Counted from the first letter of the stretch, positions 1 to 8,608 are shown. The stretch: DNA of 23,520 nucleotides from Legionellales bacterium (GCA_013215905.1 JABSQI010000004.1:1-23520); one strand, 5' to 3'. Numbers and translations are program-made. Notes: a model not told the origin generated them from the sequence alone.

Positions 1-87
1 TACTTCCTTAGAATCATCTGTGGCAGCAAATGACTGACTAATAATCAAACAAAAAATTACAAATATGATTTTAATTGATTTTAACAT
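1..87 (-). CDS. N-terminus of a secreted protein (cut by window edge)
   Basis: Only the first 29 codons are present; the gene runs off the left edge. From ATG at 87 the peptide has a short basic start (MLKSIK), a hydrophobic core (IIFVIFCLII) and SQSFA followed by A and an acidic stretch. This is a classic Sec signal peptide with likely cleavage after residue 21. The mature product should therefore be periplasmic or outside the cell, but its function cannot be told from what remains. No strong Shine-Dalgarno sequence precedes the ATG. A promoter-like pair lies just upstream at 115-143, so it probably has its own transcript rather than relying on dinB. Confidence 0.6.
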   Translation of the reverse strand, partial: MLKSIKIIFVIFCLIISQSFAATDDSKEV

Positions 88-114
88 TTTTCAGAACTTA
101 TATTAATTATGCTA

Positions 115-143
115 ATTTTAGGTGAAAGCAATACTAAAAGCAA
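115..143 (-). promoter_or_regulatory. Putative sigma70 promoter for the secreted-protein gene
   Basis: Read on the minus strand: -35 TTGCTT (138-143), 17-nt spacer, -10 TAAAAT (115-120). Transcription would begin near 108, leaving a leader of about 20 nt before the ATG at 87. The -35 lies in a tandem 10-bp direct repeat, AAAGCAATAC at 125-134 and 137-146. Confidence 0.4.
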
Positions 144-162
144 TACGATAGGCATCACTTAA

Positions 163-1224
163 CTATCCAAGTTTTATAAAATCCAATTGATATTGATGAA
201 ATCTGTCTCTTGAATCAACAAACTTCAAACCTAGCCCCAATAACCGAATAGGAAATTCTTGTCTTTTATAACCTTCATAAAATAATTCAGTAAAGATATT
301 TTTAGATAATTTCTCTGTTCTTCTTTCAACTGTTGTAGAAAAAAAATTGCTAAATTTGATTTTAACAAACTGTTTAGATATTTTTCTATCTTTATGTTTT
401 TGCAAACGTAATTCTAGTTCATTAAACAATTGCATTAACTGATCATGGGCATATGTCAAAGACTGTATATCATTAGCAAATGTCTTTTCAACACTAAAAG
501 ATTTACGATTTATATTTGTTCTCACCCTCCTTGGATCTTTCCCTACACTAAGTTCAATAAGCCTATAACCAAATTTCCCAAATTTATCGATTAATTTTTT
601 TTCAGGGAACACTCCCACATCTCCACAAGTATATATCCCAAGACGATATAATTTCTTAGCTGTAGCATTTCCTACACCGGGTAATTTTTCAACTTTAAGA
701 TTTTCTATAAAATCACTAACCTGATTTGGTTCTATAACAAACTGACCATCCGGTTTGTGCCAATCACTAGCGACCTTAGCTAAGAATTTATTTGGGGCTA
801 CTCCTGCGGATGCAGTAAGATTAAACTTAGATGAAATCTCATCTCGAATGCTACTTGCAATTCTTGTGGCACTATTATGACATAACTTACTATCAGTAAC
901 ATCCAAATAAGCTTCATCTAATGAAATAGGCTCAATATTCCTAGTATATTTTGTTAGTATGTCACGGATCCCCATAGATATTTTTCTATATTTAGTAATA
1001 TTTACAGGAACTACAACTAAGTCTGGACATAATCTTTGAGCATGAGCTGTTGACATTGCTGAGTGTACCCCATACTCACGAGCTAGATAATTACAAGTAC
1101 AAATTACCCCGCGATTAAGCTCACTACCTCCTACAGCAACAGGCAATTTTTCTAGACTAGGATCATCTCGTATTTCAATTGCAGCATAAAAGCAGTCCAT
1201 ATCTATATGTATAATCTTTCTCAT
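163..1224 (-). CDS. dinB: DNA polymerase IV (Y-family translesion polymerase)
   Basis: Error-prone polymerase that copies past damaged template bases. It begins MRKIIHIDMDCFYAA, as in E. coli DinB. The metal-binding carboxylates sit at the same positions: D8, and D103/E104 in SLDEAYLDV. The steric-gate position next to F12 is Tyr13. A helix-hairpin-helix (KLPGVGNATAKKL) and little-finger domain follow. The C-terminus QLDFIKLG (346-353) has the form of a sliding-clamp binding motif. At 353 aa the length is normal. I chose ATG 1224 because it matches the family N-terminus and has GGAG about 12 nt upstream; in-frame ATG 1236 and TTG 1242 are alternatives. It lies 22 nt downstream of cca and is probably cotranscribed with it. 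I see no LexA box. Confidence 0.95.
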   Translation of the reverse strand: MRKIIHIDMDCFYAAIEIRDDPSLEKLPVAVGGSELNRGVICTCNYLAREYGVHSAMSTAHAQRLCPDLVVVPVNITKYRKISMGIRDILTKYTRNIEPISLDEAYLDVTDSKLCHNSATRIASSIRDEISSKFNLTASAGVAPNKFLAKVASDWHKPDGQFVIEPNQVSDFIENLKVEKLPGVGNATAKKLYRLGIYTCGDVGVFPEKKLIDKFGKFGYRLIELSVGKDPRRVRTNINRKSFSVEKTFANDIQSLTYAHDQLMQLFNELELRLQKHKDRKISKQFVKIKFSNFFSTTVERRTEKLSKNIFTELFYEGYKRQEFPIRLLGLGLKFVDSRDRFHQYQLDFIKLG

Positions 1225-1246
1225 TGTATATGCCATCTCCAAGAAA

Positions 1247-2470
1247 CTAAGACATGGATTTTTGTATTTCTAATATCCTTAATTTTCGTATTTGCTTAGC
1301 TAGATCTAATTTAGTATATCCAGCTTTTATAATATCCTTAGTATTAACATTAATTGCTGCATTGTAGTATTTTTCCCAAAGTATTTTTTGTGGATATTCT
1401 ATATCCTTACCTTCATTAACCCCTCTTCCTAAAGCATCAGCCATACATGCCAATAATACCTGCTCCAATCTATGTCTTCTACGAAAAACATCCATACGCT
1501 CTAGCACTTCTAATATTTCATCTACAGATAATTCTTTTATAGTATGGATCCTTAAATGTTCTTTAGTAACGATCACAGCAAGATCCCTAAAAGCATTTGG
1601 AACATTATATTTTTTACAAAAATTTAATACTGGCTCAACCCCTTTACTCTCATGTCCATGATGTTTAGGCCATTTTGCTTTATCAGTCAACGCCTTACCA
1701 AAATCATGGCAAAGGACTGCAAACCTTACTTGAAGATCTTTAGTTAATTTGGCAGCTTTTCTAAGTGAGAGTATAAAATGTTTTCCAGTATCAACCTCTG
1801 GGTGCCATTTTGGATCTTGAGGAACTCCAAATAAACCGTCTATTTCTGGAAATAAAACCTGTAGTGCCCCACAATATCTTAGAACCATGAAGAAGATATC
1901 CAATCTATCTTCATGCAAAACTTTGTGGAGTTCTTGCCAAACCCTAGAAGGCGTCAAGTCTATTAATTCGCCTTGAGCTACCATGGACAAAAGCAATTCT
2001 TTCGTCTCTTTAGCAACTCTAAAACCATAAGGATATAATTTAGCCGCAAATCTAGCTAATCTCAATATTCTTAAAGGATCTTCAGAAAAGCTAGCAGATA
2101 CATGACGAATTACTTTATTCTGTAAATCTTCTCGGCCTTTATAAGGATCAATTATCTCCCCAGATTCATCCATTGCTATGGCATTTATTGTTAAGTCTCG
2201 ACGTTTCAAATCCTCTTCTAAAGTGACACTTTGATCTGCAAAACAAACAAACCCTGTGTAACCTTTACTTACTTTTTTCTCAGTCCTTGCCAAAGCATAT
2301 TCCTCTCCTGTCACAGGATGAATGAACACTGGAAAATCTCGACCTACTTGACGAAACCCTTCATCTAACATCATCTTTGGGGTTGCCCCAACAACTACCC
2401 AATCTTTTTCTAAAGTGTCTATTCCTAGTAATTTGTCTCTTACTGCCCCTCCAACTAAATACACCTTCAT
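1247..2470 (-). CDS. cca: Multifunctional CCA tRNA nucleotidyltransferase with HD domain
   Basis: Adds or repairs the 3' CCA of tRNAs without a template. The N-terminus MKVYLVGGAVRD is the nucleotide-binding loop of class II enzymes. The catalytic acid pair is E21-K22-D23 followed by WVVVG; E. coli has D21 and D23, and Glu is chemically acceptable in this polymerase superfamily. RRDLTINAIA and EDPLRILRLARFAAK are the conserved neck elements. The second half has an HD phosphohydrolase motif (LCHDFGKAL) followed by KHHGH, so it is the long bifunctional form, about 407 aa. ATG 2470 is preferred over the in-frame ATG at 2482 because GGAG lies 6 nt upstream and the sequence matches the family start. 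It is the first gene of a cca-dinB pair. Confidence 0.95.
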   Translation of the reverse strand: MKVYLVGGAVRDKLLGIDTLEKDWVVVGATPKMMLDEGFRQVGRDFPVFIHPVTGEEYALARTEKKVSKGYTGFVCFADQSVTLEEDLKRRDLTINAIAMDESGEIIDPYKGREDLQNKVIRHVSASFSEDPLRILRLARFAAKLYPYGFRVAKETKELLLSMVAQGELIDLTPSRVWQELHKVLHEDRLDIFFMVLRYCGALQVLFPEIDGLFGVPQDPKWHPEVDTGKHFILSLRKAAKLTKDLQVRFAVLCHDFGKALTDKAKWPKHHGHESKGVEPVLNFCKKYNVPNAFRDLAVIVTKEHLRIHTIKELSVDEILEVLERMDVFRRRHRLEQVLLACMADALGRGVNEGKDIEYPQKILWEKYYNAAINVNTKDIIKAGYTKLDLAKQIRKLRILEIQKSMS

Positions 2471-2495
2471 AGATAACTCCATAACTTGAAATATC

Positions 2496-2532
2496 TTGTA
2501 AAACCTTTACAAATTATTAATTCAAATAATTT
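2496..2532. repeat. Two adjacent inverted repeats in the cca leader
   Basis: First repeat: TTGTAAA (2496-2502) and TTTACAA (2506-2512), 7-bp arms and a 3-nt centre. Second: AAATTATT (2511-2518) and AATAATTT (2525-2532), 8-bp arms and a 6-nt centre. Both are perfect and lie between the likely promoter and the cca start. They could form weak hairpins in the mRNA leader or be protein-binding sites. AT-richness makes chance a real alternative. Confidence 0.35.
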
Positions 2533-2564
2533 TAGATAAATGAACCGGAAATACAAATAAATTG

Positions 2565-2573
2565 ATTATAACA
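2565..2573 (-). promoter_or_regulatory. Extended -10 promoter for cca-dinB
   Basis: On the minus strand TGT (2571-2573) is followed directly by TATAAT (2565-2570), a perfect extended -10 element. No good -35 hexamer is seen at the usual distance, as is normal for this promoter class. The leader to the cca ATG would be about 85-90 nt and carries the inverted repeats at 2496-2532. Confidence 0.5.
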
Positions 2574-2682
2574 AAAATATAGCAAACATAATTGTCTAAG
2601 AAAATACCATGACTAAGTTAGAAAACTCTTTGACTTGATCACTTCTTTTAACAATTTTTCTTAAGTTAGCACTAAACTGTAC

Positions 2683-2711
2683 TTCACTTATACATAAAAT
2701 ATATTTATAAT
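2683..2711 (+). promoter_or_regulatory. Promoter of psd, set for a leaderless transcript
   Basis: TTCACT (2683-2688), 17-nt spacer, consensus TATAAT (2706-2711). Transcription is expected 6-8 nt after the -10, which falls on or beside the ATG at 2718. No Shine-Dalgarno sequence lies before that ATG. Confidence 0.55.
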
Positions 2712-2717
2712 CTCCGC

Positions 2718-3548
2718 ATGTTTAATATTTTTTTTCAGAATTTACTTCCTAAAAAGTTGTTAGGAAAAATTTGTATATTCCTAGCTCATATTAAAATTAC
2801 ACCTATTAAAAATTTGTTAATTTCTATCGGTCTTTATTTCTACAAACTAAATATGAAAGAAGCTATCGTTGAAGATCCTTATTCTTACAAGGATGTAGAA
2901 ACATTATTTATTAGACAATTAAAACCCAATGTTCGAAATTTTGACCAACATCCAAATAGTGTTTGTTCTCCATGTGATGGAACAATAACCGAAATTAATT
3001 ATATAAATAGTGATAGTACTATAAATGCAAAAGGGCATACCTACAGCGTTGATAAATTATTAGCCAGTAATAATCATCCCTACCAGCAAGGTTTTTCAAC
3101 TACTATTTACCTTGCACCCACTGATTACCATAGAGTGCATATGCCAATGTCCGGGACAATAACTAGTATGACCTATATTCCAGGCAAATTATACTCTGTT
3201 AATCCAAAACTGTATGATAAAGTCCCATCATTACTCACGAACAACGAAAGAGTTATTATAAATGCTAAAAATGATCTCTGCTGCTTTACATTAGTTCTTA
3301 TTGGAGCTATTAACGTTGGGAATATTTGCATCAAATGGCATGGGTTAGTTAATTCTGAACATCCTATTTCTATGAAGCACTGGGACTACCAACCAGAAGA
3401 AATCACTCTCTCTAAAGGAGATGAGCTGGGATATTTTACCTTTGGTTCTACCGTCGTATTAGTAGTTGATCAATCATCTACCAATGCAAATCTTAAACCT
3501 CTACTAAATAATAAAATTTTACTGGGCGAAATTTTAACTAAAATATAG
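2718..3548 (+). CDS. psd: Phosphatidylserine decarboxylase proenzyme
   Basis: Converts phosphatidylserine to phosphatidylethanolamine on the inner membrane. The proenzyme cuts itself at a Gly-Ser bond, and the new N-terminal serine becomes the pyruvoyl cofactor. Here the site is F242-G243-S244-T245, leaving a beta chain of 243 and an alpha chain of 33 residues. The other triad members are visible: D87 (CDGTITE) and H141, with H138, in YHRVHMP. MKEAIVEDPYSY and AKGHTYSVDKLL match the E. coli enzyme closely. The protein is 276 aa; E. coli Psd carries a long acidic tail after the alpha chain that is absent here. The start at 2718 fits the family's N-terminus (…LLPKKLLGK). Confidence 0.95.
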   Translation: MFNIFFQNLLPKKLLGKICIFLAHIKITPIKNLLISIGLYFYKLNMKEAIVEDPYSYKDVETLFIRQLKPNVRNFDQHPNSVCSPCDGTITEINYINSDSTINAKGHTYSVDKLLASNNHPYQQGFSTTIYLAPTDYHRVHMPMSGTITSMTYIPGKLYSVNPKLYDKVPSLLTNNERVIINAKNDLCCFTLVLIGAINVGNICIKWHGLVNSEHPISMKHWDYQPEEITLSKGDELGYFTFGSTVVLVVDQSSTNANLKPLLNNKILLGEILTKI

Positions 3549-3556
3549 AGTAATTT

Positions 3557-3587
3557 TATAGCTCGCTTTGCTATAGGTTAGTTTTTT
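3557..3587 (+). terminator. Weak intrinsic terminator after psd
   Basis: Stem TATAGC (3557-3562) and GCTATA (3570-3575) with a 7-nt loop, then GGTTAG and a run of six T. It starts 8 nt after the psd stop. The stem is short with two G-C pairs, so termination is likely partial. Its 3' arm overlaps the -35 of the parE promoter. Confidence 0.4.
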
Positions 3588-3596
3588 GTATACAAT
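3568..3596 (+). promoter_or_regulatory. Promoter of parE
   Basis: TTGCTA (3568-3573), 17-nt spacer, TACAAT (3591-3596). The start point would be near 3603, about 19 nt before the parE ATG. It shares sequence with the hairpin behind psd. Confidence 0.5.
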
Positions 3597-3621
3597 CATC
3601 ATCTATTTGGTAGATTGTTTA

Positions 3622-5511
3622 ATGGGTAAAAAAGAATATACAGCTGAGCATATTGAAGTTTTAACAGGGTTAGAACCGGTTCAAAAACGCCCAGGGATGT
3701 ATACCGACACAAACAATCCAAATCACTTAGCTCAAGAGGCCATAGATAACAGCGTTGATGAAGCAATTAGTGGTTATGCAAAGAATATAGATGTCGTATT
3801 AAAAAAAGATGGTTCCCTATTGGTTACCGACAATGGTCGTGGAATGCCAGTTGATAAACACCCAAAAGAGAAATTAACTGGGGTTGAAGTTATCATGACC
3901 AAGCTACATGCTGGTGGCAAATTTTCCAATAAAAACTATGAATTTTCAGGAGGATTACATGGGGTTGGTGTCTCAGTAATCAATGCTTTATCTACCAAAG
4001 TTGATATTGAGATAAAAAGAGATGGAAAACTATATACTATTTCATTTAAGAATGGTAAAACATCTACCCCACTAAAAACAATTGGCAAAATTGCTAAAAA
4101 AGAAACTGGGACATCAATACAATTTTGGCCAAATAAAAAATATTTTGATTCAATCGCATTTGTAAAAAATTCATTAATTAGATCTTTAAAAGCTAAAGCA
4201 GTTTTATGCCCTGGTTTGACAGTCACTTTTCTTGATGAAAAAACCAACGAGAAACAAACATGGCTTTTCCAAGAAGGTCTGGAAAAATTCTTAACAGATA
4301 ACATCCAGAGTGAAATAATACCAAACGAACCATTCACTGGGGAATTTAAATCTGAGAATGAAGCCGTCTCATTTGCTATTTGCTGGACACCAGAAACTTC
4401 TACTGAACTAGGAGAAAGCTACGTTAATTTAATACCTACAATTCAAGGTGGCACACATGTTAATGGATTAAGGACAGGATTGTTAGAAGCCATACGTGGT
4501 TTTGCTGAAATGCGCAATTTGATCCCTAAAGGCATAAAAATCACTAATGAAGATGTATGGGAGAACTGTAATTATATAATCTCTGTTAAATTAAAAGATG
4601 CTCAATTTCTTGGTCAAACAAAAGAAAAATTAACATCAAGACAATGCGCTAGTTTTGTTTCAGGAGTAATCAAAGATTCCCTAACATTATGGTTACATAA
4701 GCATGTTAAAGTTGCTGAAGAAATAACAACTCTTATTATCGAAAACGCTCAAAAGAGACAACGTTCCCGCCAAAAGGTTACCAGAAAAAAAATTACTAGT
4801 GGTCCACAATTACCTGGTAAATTAACAGACTGCGTCAGTAATGATCCAAAAATCTGCGAGCTATTTTTAGTAGAAGGTGACTCTGCTGGTGGTTCTGCTA
4901 AGCAAGCTAGAGACAAAGAATACCAAGCTGTACTTCCTCTTAGAGGAAAAATATTGAATACATGGGAAGTGGATTCTAATCAAATCTTAAATTCCCAAGA
5001 GGTTCACGACATATCAGTAGCTATCGGAATGGAACCAGGATCAAATGAAATTAGAAAAATACGGTATCATAAAATTAGTATATTAGCCGATGCTGATTCT
5101 GACGGGCAGCATATTGCAACCCTACTTTGCGCATTGTTCATGAAACATTTTAAAAAATTAATTGAGCTGGGACATGTATACGTTTCACTACCACCCTTAT
5201 ATCGTATCGATGTTGGCAAGGAAGTACATTACGCACTTGATGATGATGAAAAACAAGGGATTTTAGATTCTATATCAACAAAACAAAAAGCTTCTAAAAT
5301 TACTGTACAACGGTTTAAAGGTCTTGGTGAAATGAATCCGATTCAATTAAGAGATACGACAATGAGTAATGATACAAGAAGATTGCTTCAATTAACTGTA
5401 GCTGATTATAATGGTGCAATTAAAATTATGGATATGTTGCTTGCTAAAAAAAGATCTGTTGATCGTAAGCAATGGCTTGAAAGCAAAGGTGATCTGGCCA
5501 GTATTAACTAA
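3622..5511 (+). CDS. parE: DNA topoisomerase IV subunit B
   Basis: ATPase subunit of topoisomerase IV, which partners ParC to unlink daughter chromosomes. From ATG 3622 it is 629 aa, one residue shorter than E. coli ParE. Order: GHKL ATPase domain (EVLTGLEPVQKRPGMYTDT, EAIDNSVDEA, VTDNGRGMP, GGLHGVGVSV), transducer domain with the QTKEKL lysine, then the TOPRIM domain (EGDSAGGSAKQARD and the DADSDG metal site), ending in QRFKGLGEMNP. The TDTNNPNH and VEVIMTKLHAGGK stretches are ParE-like rather than GyrB-like, and the GyrB TOPRIM insertion is absent. An in-frame TTG at 3586 is rejected as the start: it lies within the promoter and the 12 added residues have no counterpart in E. coli ParE. parC is not in the window. 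Confidence 0.95.
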   Translation: MGKKEYTAEHIEVLTGLEPVQKRPGMYTDTNNPNHLAQEAIDNSVDEAISGYAKNIDVVLKKDGSLLVTDNGRGMPVDKHPKEKLTGVEVIMTKLHAGGKFSNKNYEFSGGLHGVGVSVINALSTKVDIEIKRDGKLYTISFKNGKTSTPLKTIGKIAKKETGTSIQFWPNKKYFDSIAFVKNSLIRSLKAKAVLCPGLTVTFLDEKTNEKQTWLFQEGLEKFLTDNIQSEIIPNEPFTGEFKSENEAVSFAICWTPETSTELGESYVNLIPTIQGGTHVNGLRTGLLEAIRGFAEMRNLIPKGIKITNEDVWENCNYIISVKLKDAQFLGQTKEKLTSRQCASFVSGVIKDSLTLWLHKHVKVAEEITTLIIENAQKRQRSRQKVTRKKITSGPQLPGKLTDCVSNDPKICELFLVEGDSAGGSAKQARDKEYQAVLPLRGKILNTWEVDSNQILNSQEVHDISVAIGMEPGSNEIRKIRYHKISILADADSDGQHIATLLCALFMKHFKKLIELGHVYVSLPPLYRIDVGKEVHYALDDDEKQGILDSISTKQKASKITVQRFKGLGEMNPIQLRDTTMSNDTRRLLQLTVADYNGAIKIMDMLLAKKRSVDRKQWLESKGDLASIN

Positions 5512-5622
5512 ATACACTATCCAAGCCCAAAACTACGATACTAAGACTTACTAATTAACATCTAAACAAATACAACTCTAAATATACAGAATTTATCAGA
5601 TAAACTTAGTATGATTCTTGGA

Positions 5623-6189
5623 CTACCATTTGTTTGGATCTAATCTATTATTATCATCGTATCCAGCTTCTTTAGCTATGTTGAACCAATACTCATATTT
5701 AGCATGATCTTTTTTACTAGCATAATACTTCATAAGCGCAACTACTGATGAAATATGCCCCTTATCAGCTGCTTTTTCATATAAAAGCGCAGCTTTCTTC
5801 AGACGTTTATCTTTAGCGTAATGTTTTCCTAAATAATAATAACACCACATATTTCCTTTTTCTGCACCAGCTTGATACCAAAGAAGAGCTTTGTCTTCAT
5901 CCTTAGCAACTCCTTTTAGACCTTCATACAATATATGTCCAATTCCAATTATTGCGGGCTCATATGCATTCTTAGCTCCTGTCTCCATCCAATATGCTGC
6001 TTCTTTATTTTTACCAATATTTAATAGACATTTTGAATAGTAATATTGAGCCTCTATATCACCATTTTTAGCATATATTTCAACAGTCTTTAAATCATCA
6101 CAAGAATAGTCCGATTCATCAGCAAAAACATTCACCAACATAATATTTAGCATTAAAATAATAGGAATTTGGAACTTGGAAAAAATCAT
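5623..6189 (-). CDS. Secreted Sel1-like repeat protein
   Basis: A 188-aa protein with a signal peptide (hydrophobic residues 8-22, likely cleavage after NVFA at 23). The rest is a run of roughly four helical Sel1/TPR-like units, with marks such as AALLYEKAADKGH, ALLWYQAGAEKGN and YWFNIAKEAGYDD. Sel1 repeats bind other proteins; in intracellular gammaproteobacteria such secreted proteins are often involved with the host, but nothing here proves that. Two cysteines (C30, C54) could pair in the periplasm. ATG 6189 is preferred over GTG 6216 because GAGG lies 6 nt before it and the signal peptide then starts normally. It converges on parE and has its own promoter (6223-6251). Confidence 0.75.
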   Translation of the reverse strand: MIFSKFQIPIILMLNIMLVNVFADESDYSCDDLKTVEIYAKNGDIEAQYYYSKCLLNIGKNKEAAYWMETGAKNAYEPAIIGIGHILYEGLKGVAKDEDKALLWYQAGAEKGNMWCYYYLGKHYAKDKRLKKAALLYEKAADKGHISSVVALMKYYASKKDHAKYEYWFNIAKEAGYDDNNRLDPNKW

Positions 6190-6222
6190 ACTTTGCCTCA
6201 ATAGTAATAGGAACACAGGTTA

Positions 6223-6251
6223 ATGCTAGGAAAATCCTTTGCTAGAGTCAA
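6223..6251 (-). promoter_or_regulatory. Putative promoter of the Sel1 protein gene
   Basis: On the minus strand: TTGACT (6246-6251), 17-nt spacer, TAGCAT (6223-6228). The leader would be about 28 nt to the ATG at 6189. The -35 is good, the -10 only fair. Confidence 0.4.
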
Positions 6252-6374
6252 TTAATATAGTCATTCTATGAAACAAATATGTTTAATTAATCCGCTAAAT
6301 GCAAGTAAGTTTGCCAAACCTGATAAACCTTAACATAAGAACATACTTAAAATTAATTTATAATTTACTATCAT

Positions 6375-6845
6375 CTAGGTAAACTTAAGATACTTCTTCA
6401 TACCGGAATGAGTTTCTTCAAATCCACATTCTTTGTAAAAATCTACTACACCATCTCTTAATTTATTAGTAGTCAATTGAATAATCTTGGCATTTTTCAT
6501 TTGGGCATAATCAATGATTTTTCCCATCATCCACTTTCCTATACCTTCCCTCTGATATTTCTTAAGTACCCGCACTGCTTCAATTTGTAATCTTACAGAA
6601 CCGTGGTAAGTTAATGATGGTAAAATAGTTAAGTGACAAGTTGCAATTACAATATTTTTATGTAAAACCACCATTAGAAACTGATTAGGATCGCTATCTA
6701 TCATCTTAAATGCGTCTAAATACTGGCTATCTAACTCTGTAGTGAAATTCTCCCTATCTTCCCCTAAAAAATCATCAGATAGTAATTGTATAATAGCTTT
6801 TAAATCATCAATTGTAGCCTTACGATATTCAAGTTCAATAAGCAT
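6375..6845 (-). CDS. GNAT-family N-acetyltransferase
   Basis: A 156-aa single-domain acetyltransferase that would move an acetyl group from acetyl-CoA to an unknown amine. The fold marks are an N-terminal YRKATIDDLKAIIQLL, a beta strand VRLQIEAVRVL, and the acetyl-CoA pyrophosphate loop QREGIG (98-103) followed by a helix. FYKECGFEETH near the end is the usual closing segment. The ATG is 2 nt after the batD stop, so it is the last gene of the moxR-bat operon. Its substrate cannot be read from sequence; being cotranscribed with the Bat genes is the only hint. Confidence 0.85.
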   Translation of the reverse strand: MLIELEYRKATIDDLKAIIQLLSDDFLGEDRENFTTELDSQYLDAFKMIDSDPNQFLMVVLHKNIVIATCHLTILPSLTYHGSVRLQIEAVRVLKKYQREGIGKWMMGKIIDYAQMKNAKIIQLTTNKLRDGVVDFYKECGFEETHSGMKKYLKFT

Positions 6846-6847
6846 AA

Positions 6848-8608
6848 CTATTCTGGATTTAATGGTGGCAAATCATCATCTTCTTCCTGGGAGCTATCTT
6901 TCCGAGTAAAAGATTCTTTCCTGATTATATTCCACAAATCTTCTCCTTTCCATTTACCGACATCGTCTGTATAAACTATCTTTTCGAGGTCTTCAAGAGC
7001 TAACAATGTTTCAGAGGAAATAAATTGTTTCAGATCTAATATAGAATTAACTTGGACACCAATTTTTTTAGTAGATAATATAAGTATATATCTAAGAGTA
7101 TCTTTAGCTAAATTTTTCTTGCAACTATCCTCGATCTCCTTATACAGTTGTTTGATCGACATGTCATCCTTAATATCAGTTTTTTCCCTACTATCCTTTA
7201 GAGTTCTAGATGAGCTACGCTTTAGATAGATTATCACAATAATCGTCAAGACCCACAGTGTAATCAATACAATAGCTAAGTACTTCCAAATATTATCCGC
7301 ATCTCGTTCTACTTGTGGAGTAACTGTTGTTTGTTGTACTGGAGCAACTTCAACCTCTTCTACTTTAGGTTTACTCGTTTGTAATATATTAAATTTCTTC
7401 CCAAAGATCTTTGTGATCTTAAATTTTTTACTCTTAGTATCCCACCATTTTACTTTTAGCTCAGGAAATTCAAGCTCTCCGTCAGCAGTTGGTATGTAAG
7501 TTATTGTTTCAGTTTTTTCACCTAGTACTTGGAGTTTATCTGTGATATTTTCCATTTTTGGAGTATCAGTATAATGACTTGCACCATCAACTTCATAATC
7601 AATAAAATTAGGAATCTGCTCAGCAGTTAAACCCTTAGCTTTCACAGTTATTTTTCTAACTATTGGATCACCTTGACGTATTTTCTTAGCTGATTCCCAA
7701 TTTTGAGTAATTATTAATTCCTCAGTAGGTAGCCAATACTGCAATCCTGCCTCTTTAGGAGCTTCTTTAACATTTAGTATAATAGCATCTGCTGTTTCTC
7801 TAACTGGCATAGAGCTAAGATTAATTTTAAACATATCATCAAAACTTCCAAAGGGACTACTACCACCACTAAAAACTCCATCAAAAATAGGCATAGTTAA
7901 AGTCAGTTTTCCACTTTTTTGTGGAAAAATAGCATAATGTCTTTCAAACATATGAGCCCTTGCTCCATTATTATTATAAGGAGACAATTTATCGTTTCCT
8001 AAAGGAAGTACAATAGCATCTTTAGTTTCTAACTCAGTCATATAACCTTTTTCAAAATTACGAGCTAGACGCACCCTAATTGTTAGAATTACCATGCTTT
8101 GTACCAAGGGTTCTAAATTATCTACCTTGGGTTTCATTAAAGCTAGTGCTGGTTTCTCATCAAGTTGACCATCAGCCGTTTCCATAACTTTTAAAGTTAT
8201 AGCCTTATGTGTTAAGTCTGCTACATGGAGCTTAGGAATTTTAATTTCACCGATCTGCCCTTCTTTAGGATTTTTAACTTTTATGATTTTTTCTGAGTGA
8301 GCCATCAAAATAAACTGCCAGGTTATACTAGAGCTTTTCCTTCCATTAATCCATGAACTACTCTCAGATTTTGCACTTCTTATTACCCTAAAATTTTTCT
8401 GCAATATACTAAAATCTGGGGAGCCTTTAAATTTTTTATTTCTTAATTCTACATTTAATCGAAAAGCAGAATTTTCTACGATACTGTTGCTATTGTTATT
8501 TACCGTAACAAATAAGGCGGGATCTGAAGATTCAGGAGCTTGTACAGCAAATGCTAAATTAAATAACAAACATATACTCCCTAAGACAAGTTTATAAACA
8601 TATTTCAT
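6848..8608 (-). CDS. batD: BatD-like periplasmic protein with C-terminal membrane anchor
   Basis: A 586-aa protein of the BatD family (often named oxygen tolerance protein). It has a signal peptide (residues 1-22, ending LAFAVQA), a long beta-rich periplasmic part, and one membrane helix at about 442-462 (YLAIVLITLWVLTIIVIIYL). A roughly 120-residue cytoplasmic tail follows, ending in acidic EEDDDLPPLNPE. This layout is the family norm. It is thought to work with BatA and BatB at the inner membrane in stress tolerance or protein folding; the exact activity is not established. The ATG overlaps the previous gene's TGA (ATGA), with GGGGAG 7 nt upstream, so translation is coupled. Confidence 0.88.
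   Translation of the reverse strand: MKYVYKLVLGSICLLFNLAFAVQAPESSDPALFVTVNNNSNSIVENSAFRLNVELRNKKFKGSPDFSILQKNFRVIRSAKSESSSWINGRKSSSITWQFILMAHSEKIIKVKNPKEGQIGEIKIPKLHVADLTHKAITLKVMETADGQLDEKPALALMKPKVDNLEPLVQSMVILTIRVRLARNFEKGYMTELETKDAIVLPLGNDKLSPYNNNGARAHMFERHYAIFPQKSGKLTLTMPIFDGVFSGGSSPFGSFDDMFKINLSSMPVRETADAIILNVKEAPKEAGLQYWLPTEELIITQNWESAKKIRQGDPIVRKITVKAKGLTAEQIPNFIDYEVDGASHYTDTPKMENITDKLQVLGEKTETITYIPTADGELEFPELKVKWWDTKSKKFKITKIFGKKFNILQTSKPKVEEVEVAPVQQTTVTPQVERDADNIWKYLAIVLITLWVLTIIVIIYLKRSSSRTLKDSREKTDIKDDMSIKQLYKEIEDSCKKNLAKDTLRYILILSTKKIGVQVNSILDLKQFISSETLLALEDLEKIVYTDDVGKWKGEDLWNIIRKESFTRKDSSQEEDDDLPPLNPE

Noticed and set aside
1247..2470. Glu in place of Asp at the first catalytic carboxylate of Cca (E21)
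   Set aside because: Either acid can serve in this polymerase superfamily, and the rest of the site is intact, so it is not evidence of a dead enzyme.
3936..4337. Minus-strand open frame inside parE
   Set aside because: Antisense shadow of a highly conserved gene, with no initiation signals.
5538..5612. ATACTAAG and CTTAGTAT as a terminator between parE and the Sel1 gene
   Set aside because: The 8-bp arms are 59 nt apart and there is no T-run; a 59-nt loop makes it a poor terminator.
6268..6333. Plus-strand 21-codon ORF between the Sel1 and GNAT genes
   Set aside because: No Shine-Dalgarno, no similarity and no promoter seen; expected by chance.
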